Source: a virus. Taken from it: 47,561 nucleotides of DNA. Of this stretch, positions 1 to 8,121 are shown in pieces. The DNA lies in the IMG/VR virus record IMGVR_UViG_3300013212_000041, positions 1 through 47,561 of that record; one strand, 5' to 3'. Each line of letters starts with the position of its first letter. The stretch's first letter is position 1. Both the position numbers and the translations under genes were made by a program. The notes under the pieces were generated by a model. The model did not search any database, was not told where the DNA came from, and worked only from the letters and a program-made list of their open reading frames with translations.

Positions 1-1542
1 GCACAAAGAATCGAACCGCCAACAAAGCCTGTAAAGCAGAATAAGAAGAGTGAAAACTCTATTCTCAGAGCTATCAAACCACTCGCATTAGGAGCTGGTG
101 GATTAGGGCTGGCTGGTATCGTTGCATCTAACGCAATGGGTAATGGTAAGAAGTGGACTGAAGAATTATCAACCTTCATTAGTAAGAGTGTTTCAGAAAT
201 CTCGACTTGGATGTCCTCATTTGGCTCTTGGTTAAAAGAAGGTGTGTCCACTGTAGGTGGATGGATCGGTGATGGTGTAGAAGCCGTCGGAGATTTCGGC
301 GAAGCTGCTGGTATGGCTACCGGCGCAGTTCCAGCTCCATACGAAATGGTTGAGAATAGCATCGGTGCGTCAGCTCAGGATTGGGATGTTTATCGTAACA
401 CATTAGCTAAGATTGAATCAGGCGGCAAGTATAATCTCGCTGGTGGTTCGGGTAAGCATTATGACGGTCGTTATCAGATGGGTCGTGATGCGAAAGCAAC
501 TGCATCTCAGATTCTCAAAATAAGATTACCGCACGATGCCGCTTCTCGTAGCGCTTTCCGTAATAACCCCGCGCTACAAGAACAAGCATTTGCTGCATTC
601 ACAGCAGCGAACCATAGACAGTTAATTAAGAATCCAAAATACAAAGCAGCCGATACAAAGAAGAGACTTCAGATTCTAGGCTATGCTCATAACCAAGGAG
701 CAGGCGGAGCGAATAAATGGCTGAATACTGGTCGTGCTGGCTCTGACGCTTTCGGGACATCTGGTACGAAGTACTCACAAGCGCTAAGTTCAAACTTCAG
801 AAGCGATGCATATGCAGCCGGATCGACTTTTGGTGATACTGTAAATGACGTCGGCAATTTTGTAACTGGCGCATTTGGTAAAATGAAAGACCTTGTCGGT
901 AAGGCATTCACGCTTGGTGGTGGTATTACTGGTAACAAGCGCAACCTGATGAACTGGCATCCGAAGTTCGAAGCAGCCGTTGCAGGTGCCGTATCTGAGT
1001 ATAGCAGAGTTACAGGAAGAAAGCCAGTACTAACTTCTGGTTTTAGATATCCGGGTGACCAAGCTCGTATTAGTGGTAAGAACGGAATGAAAGCCGCATC
1101 GGGTAAGTCACGACACGAAAAGGGTCAAGCTGTTGACTTTAATGGCGCAGATGTTGACCAGATGGCTCGTATGGGTATCCTTGCGAAGTATGGATTAGTT
1201 CAGCCGTTCCCTAGTAGAGATAATGTTCACATTCAGATGAAGGGTGCTCCTCTTGGAGCTGCCAAGATTGACCCTCAATTTGCTGATGGTGAAGATAGAC
1301 CAAAACCAAAGCCAAAGAATCAGTTCTCACTCATCCCACCGAAAGCAATGGGTGGAGCTATCATCACTGGTGCAGCTGTAAAAGGTAAGAAGCCTGGAAC
1401 AGTGGTTGTTGTCACCAAGACTGGTGGTAGCAACAGAAACAATACCGGAGCTATTATTCAAGGTAAGGGCGGCAGTGCTAAACCAGCTAAAAATCCAGCA
1501 AATGCCAGAGATCACCATAAGTGGTATCATGGAGCCAAATAA
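1..1542 (+). CDS. Tail-associated peptidoglycan hydrolase, C-terminal part (5' truncated)
   Basis: The reading frame is open from base 1 through the first ATG at 136, so the gene starts left of the window. A hydrophobic Gly/Ala-rich segment lies just before residue 45. A lysozyme/transglycosylase-like region follows ('KIESGGKYN', 'GRYQMGRDA', about residues 140-240), then a peptidase M15-like region with 'SGFRYPGDQ', 'SRHEKGQAVDF' and 'VHIQMKG', the His/Asp pattern of D-Ala-D-Ala (VanY-type) carboxypeptidases. Inference: a virion-associated two-activity cell-wall hydrolase on a tail or baseplate protein. It is the only plus-strand gene here and converges on gp32. Confidence 0.75.
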   Translation, partial: AQRIEPPTKPVKQNKKSENSILRAIKPLALGAGGLGLAGIVASNAMGNGKKWTEELSTFISKSVSEISTWMSSFGSWLKEGVSTVGGWIGDGVEAVGDFGEAAGMATGAVPAPYEMVENSIGASAQDWDVYRNTLAKIESGGKYNLAGGSGKHYDGRYQMGRDAKATASQILKIRLPHDAASRSAFRNNPALQEQAFAAFTAANHRQLIKNPKYKAADTKKRLQILGYAHNQGAGGANKWLNTGRAGSDAFGTSGTKYSQALSSNFRSDAYAAGSTFGDTVNDVGNFVTGAFGKMKDLVGKAFTLGGGITGNKRNLMNWHPKFEAAVAGAVSEYSRVTGRKPVLTSGFRYPGDQARISGKNGMKAASGKSRHEKGQAVDFNGADVDQMARMGILAKYGLVQPFPSRDNVHIQMKGAPLGAAKIDPQFADGEDRPKPKPKNQFSLIPPKAMGGAIITGAAVKGKKPGTVVVVTKTGGSNRNNTGAIIQGKGGSAKPAKNPANARDHHKWYHGAK

Positions 1543-1543
1543 A

Positions 1544-1569
1544 GAGAGGGCCCGTTTCCAGTCCCTCTC
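1544..1569. terminator. Bidirectional terminator between convergent genes
   Basis: GAGAGGG (1544-1550) pairs with CCCTCTC (1563-1569) right after the TAA of the hydrolase and 22 bases before the gp32 stop. It can serve both convergent transcripts. There is no strong U tract, so the efficiency is uncertain. Confidence 0.6.
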
Positions 1570-1590
1570 ATAGTTACATATTGTATGTGA

Positions 1591-2511
1591 TTATTCTTCG
1601 TCAGCGAGATTCGAAAAGAATTCGAAATCCACATCATCGTCATCATCAGCGCCAGCCTTAGCAACAGGAACAGCTTTTGCTTCTACAGCTTTCTGCTTTG
1701 GTGCATCTGCCTGGAATGGTGGGGTATCGTCATCATCGCGAAGCTGTGACTGCTGTGTTCTTCCTGCGTCACCTGATAGTCCAAGTGCGCGATCCAGACG
1801 ACGCTTCAGTTCTTCGTACGAGCGGAAGTTCTTTGGGTCAACCAGTTCCTGCAATGAGTACTGAGTCTTCCAGATTGTTTCCAGCTTGTCGTCATCTGCT
1901 AGTGGAGCAGGTGAATCAAACTCTGACTTGTCGTAGTTGGAGTAACCATCTACCTTACGAATCTTAAGCTTGAAGTTAGCACCGGCCCAAAGGTCGAATG
2001 GGTTAACTGGCTTTTCATCTTCGAACTGTGGGTTCATCAAATCGTTGAGCTTATCAAAGATCTTTTTACCATAGCGGAAAAGGAATACCTTACCTTCGTT
2101 ATCAGGGTTAGCTGGGTCCTTCACAACATAGATGTTGGAGTAGAAGTTCAGCTGACGCTTCTGCTTACGAACGGTTTCTTTATCGGATTCAATACCTGAG
2201 TTCCATAGGCGAGTGTTTAGTTCACTGATAGGGTCCTGAGCACCGATAGTAGTTAGGGAGTTTTCAATGTACCAACCGCCAGGTCCTTTGAAACCATGAG
2301 TGAAGAGACGAATGAATGGAACATCTTCGCCCGCTGGAGCAGGAAGGAAACGAATGACAGCGTAGCCGTTACCAGCTTTATCAGTCTGGCAAGACCATAG
2401 ACGTTCATCACGTCCGCCTTGTTGTGGTGCATTGAGTTTTGTAAGCTCTTGGTTCAGCTTTGAAAAGCTATCTGAGGAACCGCGCTTGAGTTCGTTAAAT
2501 GAAAACGACAT
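1591..2511 (-). CDS. 32: Single-stranded DNA binding protein, T4 gp32-like
   Basis: 306 residues, close to T4 gp32 (301). The basic N-terminus, the core with 'DERLWSCQTDKAGNGYAVIRF' type sequence and 'FKGPGGWYIENS', and a very acidic C-terminal tail (runs of D, ending 'FFSNLADEE') are typical of gp32. The protein coats single-stranded DNA at the replication fork and recruits gp59, helicase and polymerase through the acidic tail. The next gene upstream of it is the gp59 homologue, the T4 order. ATG 2511 follows an AT-rich leader with GGAGAA. Confidence 0.95.
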   Translation of the reverse strand: MSFSFNELKRGSSDSFSKLNQELTKLNAPQQGGRDERLWSCQTDKAGNGYAVIRFLPAPAGEDVPFIRLFTHGFKGPGGWYIENSLTTIGAQDPISELNTRLWNSGIESDKETVRKQKRQLNFYSNIYVVKDPANPDNEGKVFLFRYGKKIFDKLNDLMNPQFEDEKPVNPFDLWAGANFKLKIRKVDGYSNYDKSEFDSPAPLADDDKLETIWKTQYSLQELVDPKNFRSYEELKRRLDRALGLSGDAGRTQQSQLRDDDDTPPFQADAPKQKAVEAKAVPVAKAGADDDDDVDFEFFSNLADEE

Positions 2512-2523
2512 AGTTTATTCTCC

Positions 2524-2567
2524 GTATTTGACGTATATTACGTATGTTGACATATTTTGCGTATTGC
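2524..2567 (-). promoter_or_regulatory. Repeated ATACG leader of gp32, possible translational operator
   Basis: The 60-base leader before the gp32 start contains four copies of an A(A/T)TACG-like unit in an AT-rich, weakly structured context. T4 gp32 represses its own mRNA by cooperative binding to an unstructured AT-rich leader; a similar role here is inference. Confidence 0.35.
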
Positions 2568-2581
2568 CCTATAAGGCATTA

Positions 2582-3172
2582 TTATTTAGCTCGATATTGA
2601 GCCATCACACCCCGAATCAACGACTTTATTTTCGGGGAATCATAATGAATAAATGGTCTGTACTTCAACGAGCGATCTCGAATCGTTGGCCAGAGTACAG
2701 TTTCAGAAATTTTACTATCCCAGAGGTCAAAGAACTTCAAATTGTCGTTGAGGATAGTAAAGGTTTCGAGTGTAATGGAATTACGCTTAAGTAATCCCAA
2801 TAGCGAAGGGTGCTGACCGTCTTTGACTTTGAAGTGCTCGATAAAGTCTTCTTCAATTGTTTGTAGGTCAAGACTGAATCGGTAGCTAAGGGACTGGTGC
2901 CTAGCAAGGTAGTCATTATAGAGTCCATCAGCCGTTTCTCCAAAGAAGTCGCCAATCCACTTGGGATTGGAACTGTCGATAAATTGAGCGACGAGATATC
3001 CCATTGGGTCTTTGTGCCGGCTAAGCTTAGCGAAGTAAAACTTATCTCTTCTTTTTTCGTACGTTTGTACTGATGCATTGGTCTTACCGTTGTATTTGAA
3101 ATAATCGTATGATGGTTGCGTGAAGTGCATCTTCAACGCCATGAACATCTTGTATGCTTCAAAAGGTGTCAT
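2582..3172 (-). CDS. 59: Helicase loader, T4 gp59-like
   Basis: 196 residues from ATG 3172 (starts 'MTPFEAYKMFMALKMHF', the usual gp59 N-terminus; a TTG eight codons upstream is less likely). T4 gp59 is 217 residues and loads the gp41 replicative helicase onto gp32-coated DNA at forks and D-loops. Position directly upstream of gp32 in the same transcript supports the call. It overlaps the preceding small gene by 14 bases. Confidence 0.9.
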   Translation of the reverse strand: MTPFEAYKMFMALKMHFTQPSYDYFKYNGKTNASVQTYEKRRDKFYFAKLSRHKDPMGYLVAQFIDSSNPKWIGDFFGETADGLYNDYLARHQSLSYRFSLDLQTIEEDFIEHFKVKDGQHPSLLGLLKRNSITLETFTILNDNLKFFDLWDSKISETVLWPTIRDRSLKYRPFIHYDSPKIKSLIRGVMAQYRAK

Positions 3173-3392
3173 CGAATAGCTCTTTGATTGACTCAATCAA
3201 AACGCCAAAGGAATCAGATTGAAGTGCAAATTCTGTTACCATAGTGCCTTCATAATCTTTAACCTGAATAGCAATAGCCTCTAGAGGCATTTGACCATCA
3301 GTATAAACATGACCAAAAGCGACAGTTACCTGCCCGCCATTTGGTGTAGGATTTTGAACGGCGGCGACGCTTATAAATTCATTCGCTGTCAT
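3159..3392 (-). CDS. Hypothetical protein, 77 aa
   Basis: Starts at ATG 3392 ('MTANEFISVAAVQNP'), overlapping the end of the upstream gene by 14 bases and the gp59 start by 14 bases, so it looks translationally coupled. Longer in-frame starts would lie inside the neighbour. No domain is recognised; beta-rich composition with a 'NGGQVTVAFGHV' core. Sits in the replication operon. Confidence 0.65.
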   Translation of the reverse strand: MTANEFISVAAVQNPTPNGGQVTVAFGHVYTDGQMPLEAIAIQVKDYEGTMVTEFALQSDSFGVLIESIKELFDDTF

Positions 3393-3591
3393 CTTCTTCT
3401 TCCTCATCATATTTCCAGAAACCATCTTCGTCTGTATACCCGTACTTCTGCAATAGCGCTGCAGCTTCTTCTGGGTCATCACCTTCTAGCAGACCGTTGA
3501 TAGCATATGCTAATGCATCACATTGGTCGCCTAAATCTGAGATGATTTTTAGGTTGGCCATTAAAATCTTTGATTCACGCTCACTGAACAT
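3379..3591 (-). CDS. Hypothetical acidic protein, 70 aa
   Basis: Starts 'MFSERESKILMANLK' and ends in a strongly acidic stretch (EEEEDDSE). It overlaps the upstream gene by 11 bases and the downstream one by 14. Helical, acidic, no recognised family. Short acidic proteins between gp59 and gp33 are common in T4-type replication operons, but no function can be given. Confidence 0.6.
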   Translation of the reverse strand: MFSERESKILMANLKIISDLGDQCDALAYAINGLLEGDDPEEAAALLQKYGYTDEDGFWKYDEEEEDDSE

Positions 3592-3937
3592 AATCTATCT
3601 CCACAAAATGTTTCCCGCTTTCAGGGTCTTCACTATCTCTAAAATCATATTCGCACCCACAAGCAGTCTGCATCAAAAGCCCGATTTGCTCTTCGAATGG
3701 TAATGCGTCGAAATTTTCAGGAAAGAACTCTGAGAACGAATATGGATTCATATTGTCTTTCAGATATTCTTCGAATTCTTCTTCCCAATTATCTTTGACC
3801 CATACATCAAACTCTGCTTTGGTCTGCTTACAGCTAGTACAGACATCACGCTTCAACATATTAAGAATATGGAACAGGTGGTCTGATGAAAACGTCCAAC
3901 CAGGAGAGGACATTTTATCTAGCGTGTAACGGGTCAT
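3581..3937 (-). CDS. Hypothetical protein with CxxC motif, 118 aa
   Basis: Acidic, soluble protein with a 'CTSCKQ' motif near residue 34 and a second pair of cysteines ('ACGCEY') near residue 93, which could bind one metal ion. Overlaps the upstream gp33-like gene by 4 bases (ATGA) and the downstream gene by 11. No family recognised. Confidence 0.65.
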   Translation of the reverse strand: MTRYTLDKMSSPGWTFSSDHLFHILNMLKRDVCTSCKQTKAEFDVWVKDNWEEEFEEYLKDNMNPYSFSEFFPENFDALPFEEQIGLLMQTACGCEYDFRDSEDPESGKHFVEIDYVQ

Positions 3938-4176
3938 ACTGGTAGCTTTGCAGTACGGGGGAGAAAATTCAATCCCTCCCCCTCTGTTTGGACGTGTGAT
4001 TTGATTCTACCATTACTTTTAATCATGGAAGCTGCAACTTCAATTTCGATATCATTCTTATTACAATAGTGCACTACAGCATCTATATATGAGATACCAT
4101 GATTGTTCACAAGATTTTCTACTTCTTTGTAGAACTTATCTGTGCTCATAATCTTTGCAATTTTCAAATCACTCAT
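3934..4176 (-). CDS. 33: Late transcription coactivator, gp33-like
   Basis: 80 residues. The central pattern 'VNNHGISYIDAVVHYCNKNDIEI' corresponds to the conserved core of T4 gp33, which binds the RNA polymerase beta flap and, through its C-terminus, the sliding clamp to activate late promoters. T4 gp33 (112 aa) lies beside gp59/gp32, as here. The C-terminus 'LNFLPRTAKLPV' would be the clamp-facing end. Similarity is by eye; a different small helical protein is possible. TATAAATA boxes elsewhere in the window fit gp33-dependent late transcription. Confidence 0.6.
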   Translation of the reverse strand: MSDLKIAKIMSTDKFYKEVENLVNNHGISYIDAVVHYCNKNDIEIEVAASMIKSNGRIKSHVQTEGEGLNFLPRTAKLPV

Positions 4177-4179
4177 ATT

Positions 4180-4671
4180 TTATCCTCTGTAGAATATATG
4201 ATCGCCAATTGTGGCGGTACGCTTAAATACTCGACCCCATGCAGGGCGCACGTAAGTAGCGTGAAAGAACAATGCGCCGTATGTAACGTCACCAGTGTTC
4301 CTATGATATACTAGTTCAGCAATTCTGCGTGACTCTTTGAATAACGCTGCATTACGAACCGTCTTTTTGCCTGAGCATACCCATGAAAACTGGCAAATGC
4401 CACGTGCTTTCTGAGTTACTACAGCGCAAGGTGTCTTAGGAAATCTCTTATCAGCTACGCGATTCATGACCACGTTCGTGACAGCGATTTTACCTTTTGT
4501 TGATTGATTGCCTGCTTCGAAGTAGACGTTCTTGGCTAAGCATTGTATTTGTTGTTCATCGTGTGAACTTGTTGTTGGCTTCTCAGCATAAACTGGAGAA
4601 GCAGTTGTACTCATCATTGCTAGACTTAAAAATACACCTAGCAACTTCCTCCCAATGACTTGTTTAGTCAT
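4180..4671 (-). CDS. Secreted SleB/CwlJ-type cell wall hydrolase
   Basis: 163 residues: an N-terminal hydrophobic signal segment (residues 8-29, ending 'SPVYA') followed by a Hydrolase_2 domain with 'LAKNVYFEAGNQSTKGKIAV' around the catalytic Glu, 'VMNRV' and the 'GICQFSW' block. The family cleaves peptidoglycan; a phage copy exported by Sec would be an endolysin or a lysis accessory. It ends 3 bases before the gp33-like start. Confidence 0.85.
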   Translation of the reverse strand: MTKQVIGRKLLGVFLSLAMMSTTASPVYAEKPTTSSHDEQQIQCLAKNVYFEAGNQSTKGKIAVTNVVMNRVADKRFPKTPCAVVTQKARGICQFSWVCSGKKTVRNAALFKESRRIAELVYHRNTGDVTYGALFFHATYVRPAWGRVFKRTATIGDHIFYRG

Positions 4672-4979
4672 ATAGTCTTCCTTATATTAACAACTTTGTC
4701 CTTTAATATCAACTACTAAATCAATAAAGTTTAGTTTGTGATAATAAAAGAAAAGAAAGAAGAATAATGAACAAACATTTATCTCTAGATTCTTTTTCCT
4801 CCCATCCCCCTCTTACATGCAGCAATCTAGTACTGCAGGAATGCAAATGTCATTTCGGTTATTGAAATGTAAGAGATCTTGACCTAGTCAAGAAAATGGC
4901 GCCAGTAGCGCCAATGGTGTACTTATATCAATAGAAAACGCGGCTTCTCGCGTTAAGTCTGAAGCCGCGTTCAATTTAA
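4672..4979. other. Intergenic region, about 300 bases
   Basis: Contains a hairpin GGCGC/GCGCC (4898-4912) followed on the minus strand by ATTTTCTT, and the stronger terminator listed at 4937-4971. A 32-codon plus-strand ORF at 4767 with a purine-rich leader is visible but has no other support. The rest is AT-rich and may hold the promoter of the wall hydrolase. Confidence 0.4.
4937..4971 (-). terminator. Rho-independent terminator
   Basis: An 11-bp perfect stem, AACGCGGCTTC (4937-4947) with GAAGCCGCGTT (4961-4971), starts 9 bases after the TAA of the secreted protein gene and is followed on the minus strand by TTTTC. Confidence 0.8.
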
Positions 4980-5369
4980 TTATCTAGTACATTCAACTCT
5001 GGTAACATAATTACCATAGGCATCACGTGAACGAACCTGATAACATTCACGAGGATTGTTATTACGGTGTGTCCAACGATAGTTGTAGTCATCGATTTCA
5101 CGCTGACGTTGTGACTCGTAACGATAGTCATAACTGTCATCATAATATCGCGACTGGTAGCAATCACGCTTTGTACCCAATACAATTCCACGCTCTGTAA
5201 TACAAATTGCTAGTTTGTTATTACCACGGTGATGTCGCTGGTCATAATGGCGCTGATTATAGCGATTATCCACTTGACCATAACGCACTTCACGTGGTTC
5301 GTGAGCCATTGCTGGGGCTGACATTGCTAAGGTCATAGCAACGATTGCAATTTTTGTTAGTGTCTTCAT
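4980..5369 (-). CDS. Secreted Tyr/Arg-rich protein, 129 aa
   Basis: Clear Sec signal peptide (residues 1-22, 'SAPAMA' cleavage site). The mature part is rich in Y, R, N, H and Q with four cysteines ('AICITERG', 'RDCYQS', 'RECYQV', 'VECTR'), suggesting two disulfides in the periplasm. No family recognised. It is a single-gene transcript ending at a strong terminator. Confidence 0.7.
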   Translation of the reverse strand: MKTLTKIAIVAMTLAMSAPAMAHEPREVRYGQVDNRYNQRHYDQRHHRGNNKLAICITERGIVLGTKRDCYQSRYYDDSYDYRYESQRQREIDDYNYRWTHRNNNPRECYQVRSRDAYGNYVTRVECTR

Positions 5370-5427
5370 AGTGGGTATCCTTTATAATTTATAATAGGCT
5401 AAAAACACTATTAAATCAACTGTTTAT

Positions 5428-6063
5428 TTACTTTACTTTTACAGTTAGGTCAATAGCAGCACCCGCTGTCGCATAAGCAACAGTGCTCTTAGCTAGGTCA
5501 GTATACATCATTGTACGATCCTGCTGGTTGTTCAGGTCGAAGTTACGCATTTTACCGGAAGATAGACCTGAAGCCGCAGTATAAGTTGATACGTCGAAGT
5601 TAGCGCCAAGGAAAATTACTTCCATCTTCTTATCTTCGAGTGACTTAACCTTTGACTTAATCTTCGCTTGCGTGTATTCTTTAGAGGCATTTTCATGACC
5701 ATCTGTCAGAATAACAACCACTGTACGCTTTGAATTGCGCTCAAGAGCGAGATCCATAACATGAGCAGCTGCATCATAAAGAGGGGTCATACCTGCTGGA
5801 AGAACATCTCCATTTGCTTTGAGTGTTTCGAAATATGCAATGCTCTGGCCTTCAACCATAGGTGTAAGACGTACGGTTTGACCACCGACGCCGTTTGTTG
5901 CATCAAATGCGATAACAGTTACTTCACCTTCAACCTTTTCAGCTTGAAGAGATTTGATATATTCATTTAGGGATTCAATTGCATTTGTCCATGGCTCGCC
6001 GTTCATTGAACCTGAACGGTCTAGCGCGACAAATACAGAAACAGAATTTTTATTTTTTGACAT
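5428..6063 (-). CDS. von Willebrand factor A domain protein
   Basis: 211 residues, nearly all one vWA domain. The MIDAS metal site is visible: D15-R-S-G-S, a Thr in 'GMTPLYD', and 'ILTDGHENAS' near residue 120. vWA proteins use the bound Mg2+ to contact a partner. It lies downstream of the TROVE gene, which carries its own vWA domain. Its start overlaps the end of the upstream 92-aa gene by 14 bases. Partner and role unknown. Confidence 0.85.
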   Translation of the reverse strand: MSKNKNSVSVFVALDRSGSMNGEPWTNAIESLNEYIKSLQAEKVEGEVTVIAFDATNGVGGQTVRLTPMVEGQSIAYFETLKANGDVLPAGMTPLYDAAAHVMDLALERNSKRTVVVILTDGHENASKEYTQAKIKSKVKSLEDKKMEVIFLGANFDVSTYTAASGLSSGKMRNFDLNNQQDRTMMYTDLAKSTVAYATAGAAIDLTVKVK

Positions 6064-6328
6064 TTAGTTTTTTCTCCTCGTCCTCTCGGATCCATTGATT
6101 AACATCACGTAAAGCTGCGTTAGCTTTGTCAGCATCGTATGGGTACACTTTAGGGTCAAGCGGCGGTTTGCCCCAAACCTGATTATGGTGTTCATCGAAC
6201 GGCGCTAACTCTTCAATTCTCTTCGCATAGTACTTTACATGACTCTGGTTCCAATAGACATCGAGCTTAAATCTACGCCAATGCTTCTTTGCAAGTCCCC
6301 ATATTACTTTTAGGTCGTACTTAGTCAT
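6050..6328 (-). CDS. Hypothetical protein, 92 aa
   Basis: Basic, Trp-rich N-terminal half ('WGLAKKHWRRFKLDVYWNQ') and a charged C-terminus. Overlaps the vWA gene start by 14 bases, so it is co-translated with it. No family recognised. Confidence 0.6.
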   Translation of the reverse strand: MTKYDLKVIWGLAKKHWRRFKLDVYWNQSHVKYYAKRIEELAPFDEHHNQVWGKPPLDPKVYPYDADKANAALRDVNQWIREDEEKKLNVKK

Positions 6329-6337
6329 ATGAATTCC

Positions 6338-6415
6338 TATGTGTGTATGTGTTGCCGGTTACGAGTCCGGCGCTAGGTATATCGTTCTAGCCGTCTCCCT
6401 AGGTGGGATGTGACA
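6338..6415 (-). other. Structured leader between TROVE and the vWA operon
   Basis: The 93-base gap holds consecutive hairpins on the minus strand: GGCTAG with CTAGC(G)CC, then GCCGG-ACTCGTAA-CCGGC, which resembles a tRNA anticodon arm with CGT but has an 8-base loop. No complete cloverleaf forms. It may be a tRNA remnant or a leader structure of the vWA operon. Confidence 0.3.
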
Positions 6416-6421
6416 CGGTTA

Positions 6422-7846
6422 TTAGAGTGCGTAACGATCGCTCATTACAGCCTTCATCATAACAGCTTCTGGTGTCATACCAGCCATGTCGGCAGCCAAG
6501 ACTGACTTCATGATTGCTGGAGAGAAACCAGATACTAATGCTGTACCCTTTTCGTCGAAACGAACTGGAACGTTTTCATTAGCATTAATGTTCCAGAAAA
6601 CAACATTTGGCATGTCGTAATCTGCATCGTTGTACTTACGACGAATCATCTGGATTGCACGGTCGTCATAACCTGTGCAGCAGTTGAACTGCATGTCCGA
6701 AAGGATCAAAAGAACCTTTGGCATATCTTCGTTCTTAACACGGTTCTGTACAGAAACGCGCAGGATTTCATCAAACGCTGCATGCAGGTTTGTTGACATT
6801 TCCCAGTTAGATGTTTCCATCTTCTTTACCTTCTCCGAAAGCGAACCTGTCACAGTTACGAACTTTGGCGAAGATGAGAATGTCAGGAAGACATCCTTGA
6901 ATGGACCTGTGTTCTTGTCTGCACAGTATAGACCAAGCGATACAGCAACGTCAAGACATGAGATGTCTGACTTTGACTGATGACCACCAGCCTTACAAGT
7001 CATCGAACCAGAAACGTCGACGATTGGAAGAATCATCGCATCACCGATAAAGTTTGGCAGAGCCTTCCACTGCTCATTCGCAAGAGACGCATCGCCACGG
7101 CGAACGTTCTTAACGATGTCATATGGATAAACTGCACCGGCATTTACCTTAGCAATCTTTGGGTCGCCCTTCTTCAGAGCTTCCTTATATGCAGTGAAGG
7201 CATCTGGAGCATTCTTACCGAATGCCTTCGAATAACGAGACATAGCAAGTGATGGAACATGCGAGAAGTTAATCGCGTCAAATTCCTTTGCACACATCTG
7301 TGTCTCAACGACCTTTGTAAGCTCAACTAAGCGCTTACGGTAGTACTTTGGCGACCAGCCAAGGAATGAACGTAGTTCAAGAGCCTTTGGACCCTTACGT
7401 GGCATCCACTTCGCACAAAGACCATCACCAGCTGCAAGAGCCTCGCGAATCATATTAAACGCAGCTGCCTTAACATCAGCGTTCTCAAAGATTAGAAGGT
7501 CATCCCAACGACCGATTTCAGCCACGTTCTTTAACAAACGTGAATGTACCAGCTCATCGCGATGGTTTGTTTCAAGATACTTTAGTACCTGACGGAAGAG
7601 CTCACGCTCACCAGCACCACCACGGACGTCACGAGCCCACTGAGCAACACGAAGTGCCATCTCACGGTTCTCAGCATACGCCTTTTCGAACTGTGGTGTA
7701 ATGTTCTTACCACGGCTTGCGCCAATCTTGAAGAACAGGTCAGTTGTGTTTGATAGAGACGACTTTAGAGCCTTCATACCATTTGTAGTACGGGCTACGT
7801 TTGCAGTCGATGCGTTAACGTTTAGAACAGCGTTCTTGAATGACAT
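6422..7846 (-). CDS. rsr: TROVE-domain Ro60-like RNA-binding protein
   Basis: 474 residues from ATG 7846, preceded by GGAGTAAATAAT. The N-terminal two thirds are helical repeats with 'WARDVRGGAGERELFRQV' (70-87) and 'IGRWDDLL' (111-118), the pattern of the TROVE/DUF2828 superfamily. The C-terminal third is a vWA domain with MIDAS D277-V-S-G-S. Ro60 forms a ring that binds Y RNAs on its outer surface and the ends of misfolded RNAs in its cavity; the bacterial homologue Rsr works with PNPase in RNA quality control. A Y-type RNA (8122-8290) and a promoter (8051-8090) lie upstream. DUF2828 is the alternative family name. Confidence 0.8.
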   Translation of the reverse strand: MSFKNAVLNVNASTANVARTTNGMKALKSSLSNTTDLFFKIGASRGKNITPQFEKAYAENREMALRVAQWARDVRGGAGERELFRQVLKYLETNHRDELVHSRLLKNVAEIGRWDDLLIFENADVKAAAFNMIREALAAGDGLCAKWMPRKGPKALELRSFLGWSPKYYRKRLVELTKVVETQMCAKEFDAINFSHVPSLAMSRYSKAFGKNAPDAFTAYKEALKKGDPKIAKVNAGAVYPYDIVKNVRRGDASLANEQWKALPNFIGDAMILPIVDVSGSMTCKAGGHQSKSDISCLDVAVSLGLYCADKNTGPFKDVFLTFSSSPKFVTVTGSLSEKVKKMETSNWEMSTNLHAAFDEILRVSVQNRVKNEDMPKVLLILSDMQFNCCTGYDDRAIQMIRRKYNDADYDMPNVVFWNINANENVPVRFDEKGTALVSGFSPAIMKSVLAADMAGMTPEAVMMKAVMSDRYAL

Positions 7847-8050
7847 ATTATTTACTCCATTATTATACAGGTTAAGTAAGACGCATAGCATTGTAGCTTG
7901 CGAATCGGCAACATGAGAGCATGCTACCTCGGGTGATTAAATGCTGATATTAACCTTTAATCAACGGGATCATTTCTTTTTTAGATTAAGAGTCTAAAGT
8001 TTTGAATGATTTGCGGAACTGATCCCAATTACTCAATATTCTCAATTGTT

Positions 8051-8090
8051 TATATCATAATATAGTATCTTTTTTGATATAATGCAACTG
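8051..8090 (-). promoter_or_regulatory. Promoter for the TROVE gene
   Basis: Shows the recurring phage box: GTTGCATTAT, a T/A-rich spacer, then TATATTATGATATA. It leaves a leader of about 200 bases before ATG 7846 and separates the Y RNA from the TROVE gene. Confidence 0.6.
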
Positions 8091-8121
8091 TTACTTTACT
8101 TATTTTTCAATTATTTACAAC

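Noticed and set aside
4767-4865. Plus-strand 32-codon ORF with purine-rich leader
   Set aside because: Opposite to all local transcription, no homology recognised, and flanked by AT-rich regulatory sequence.
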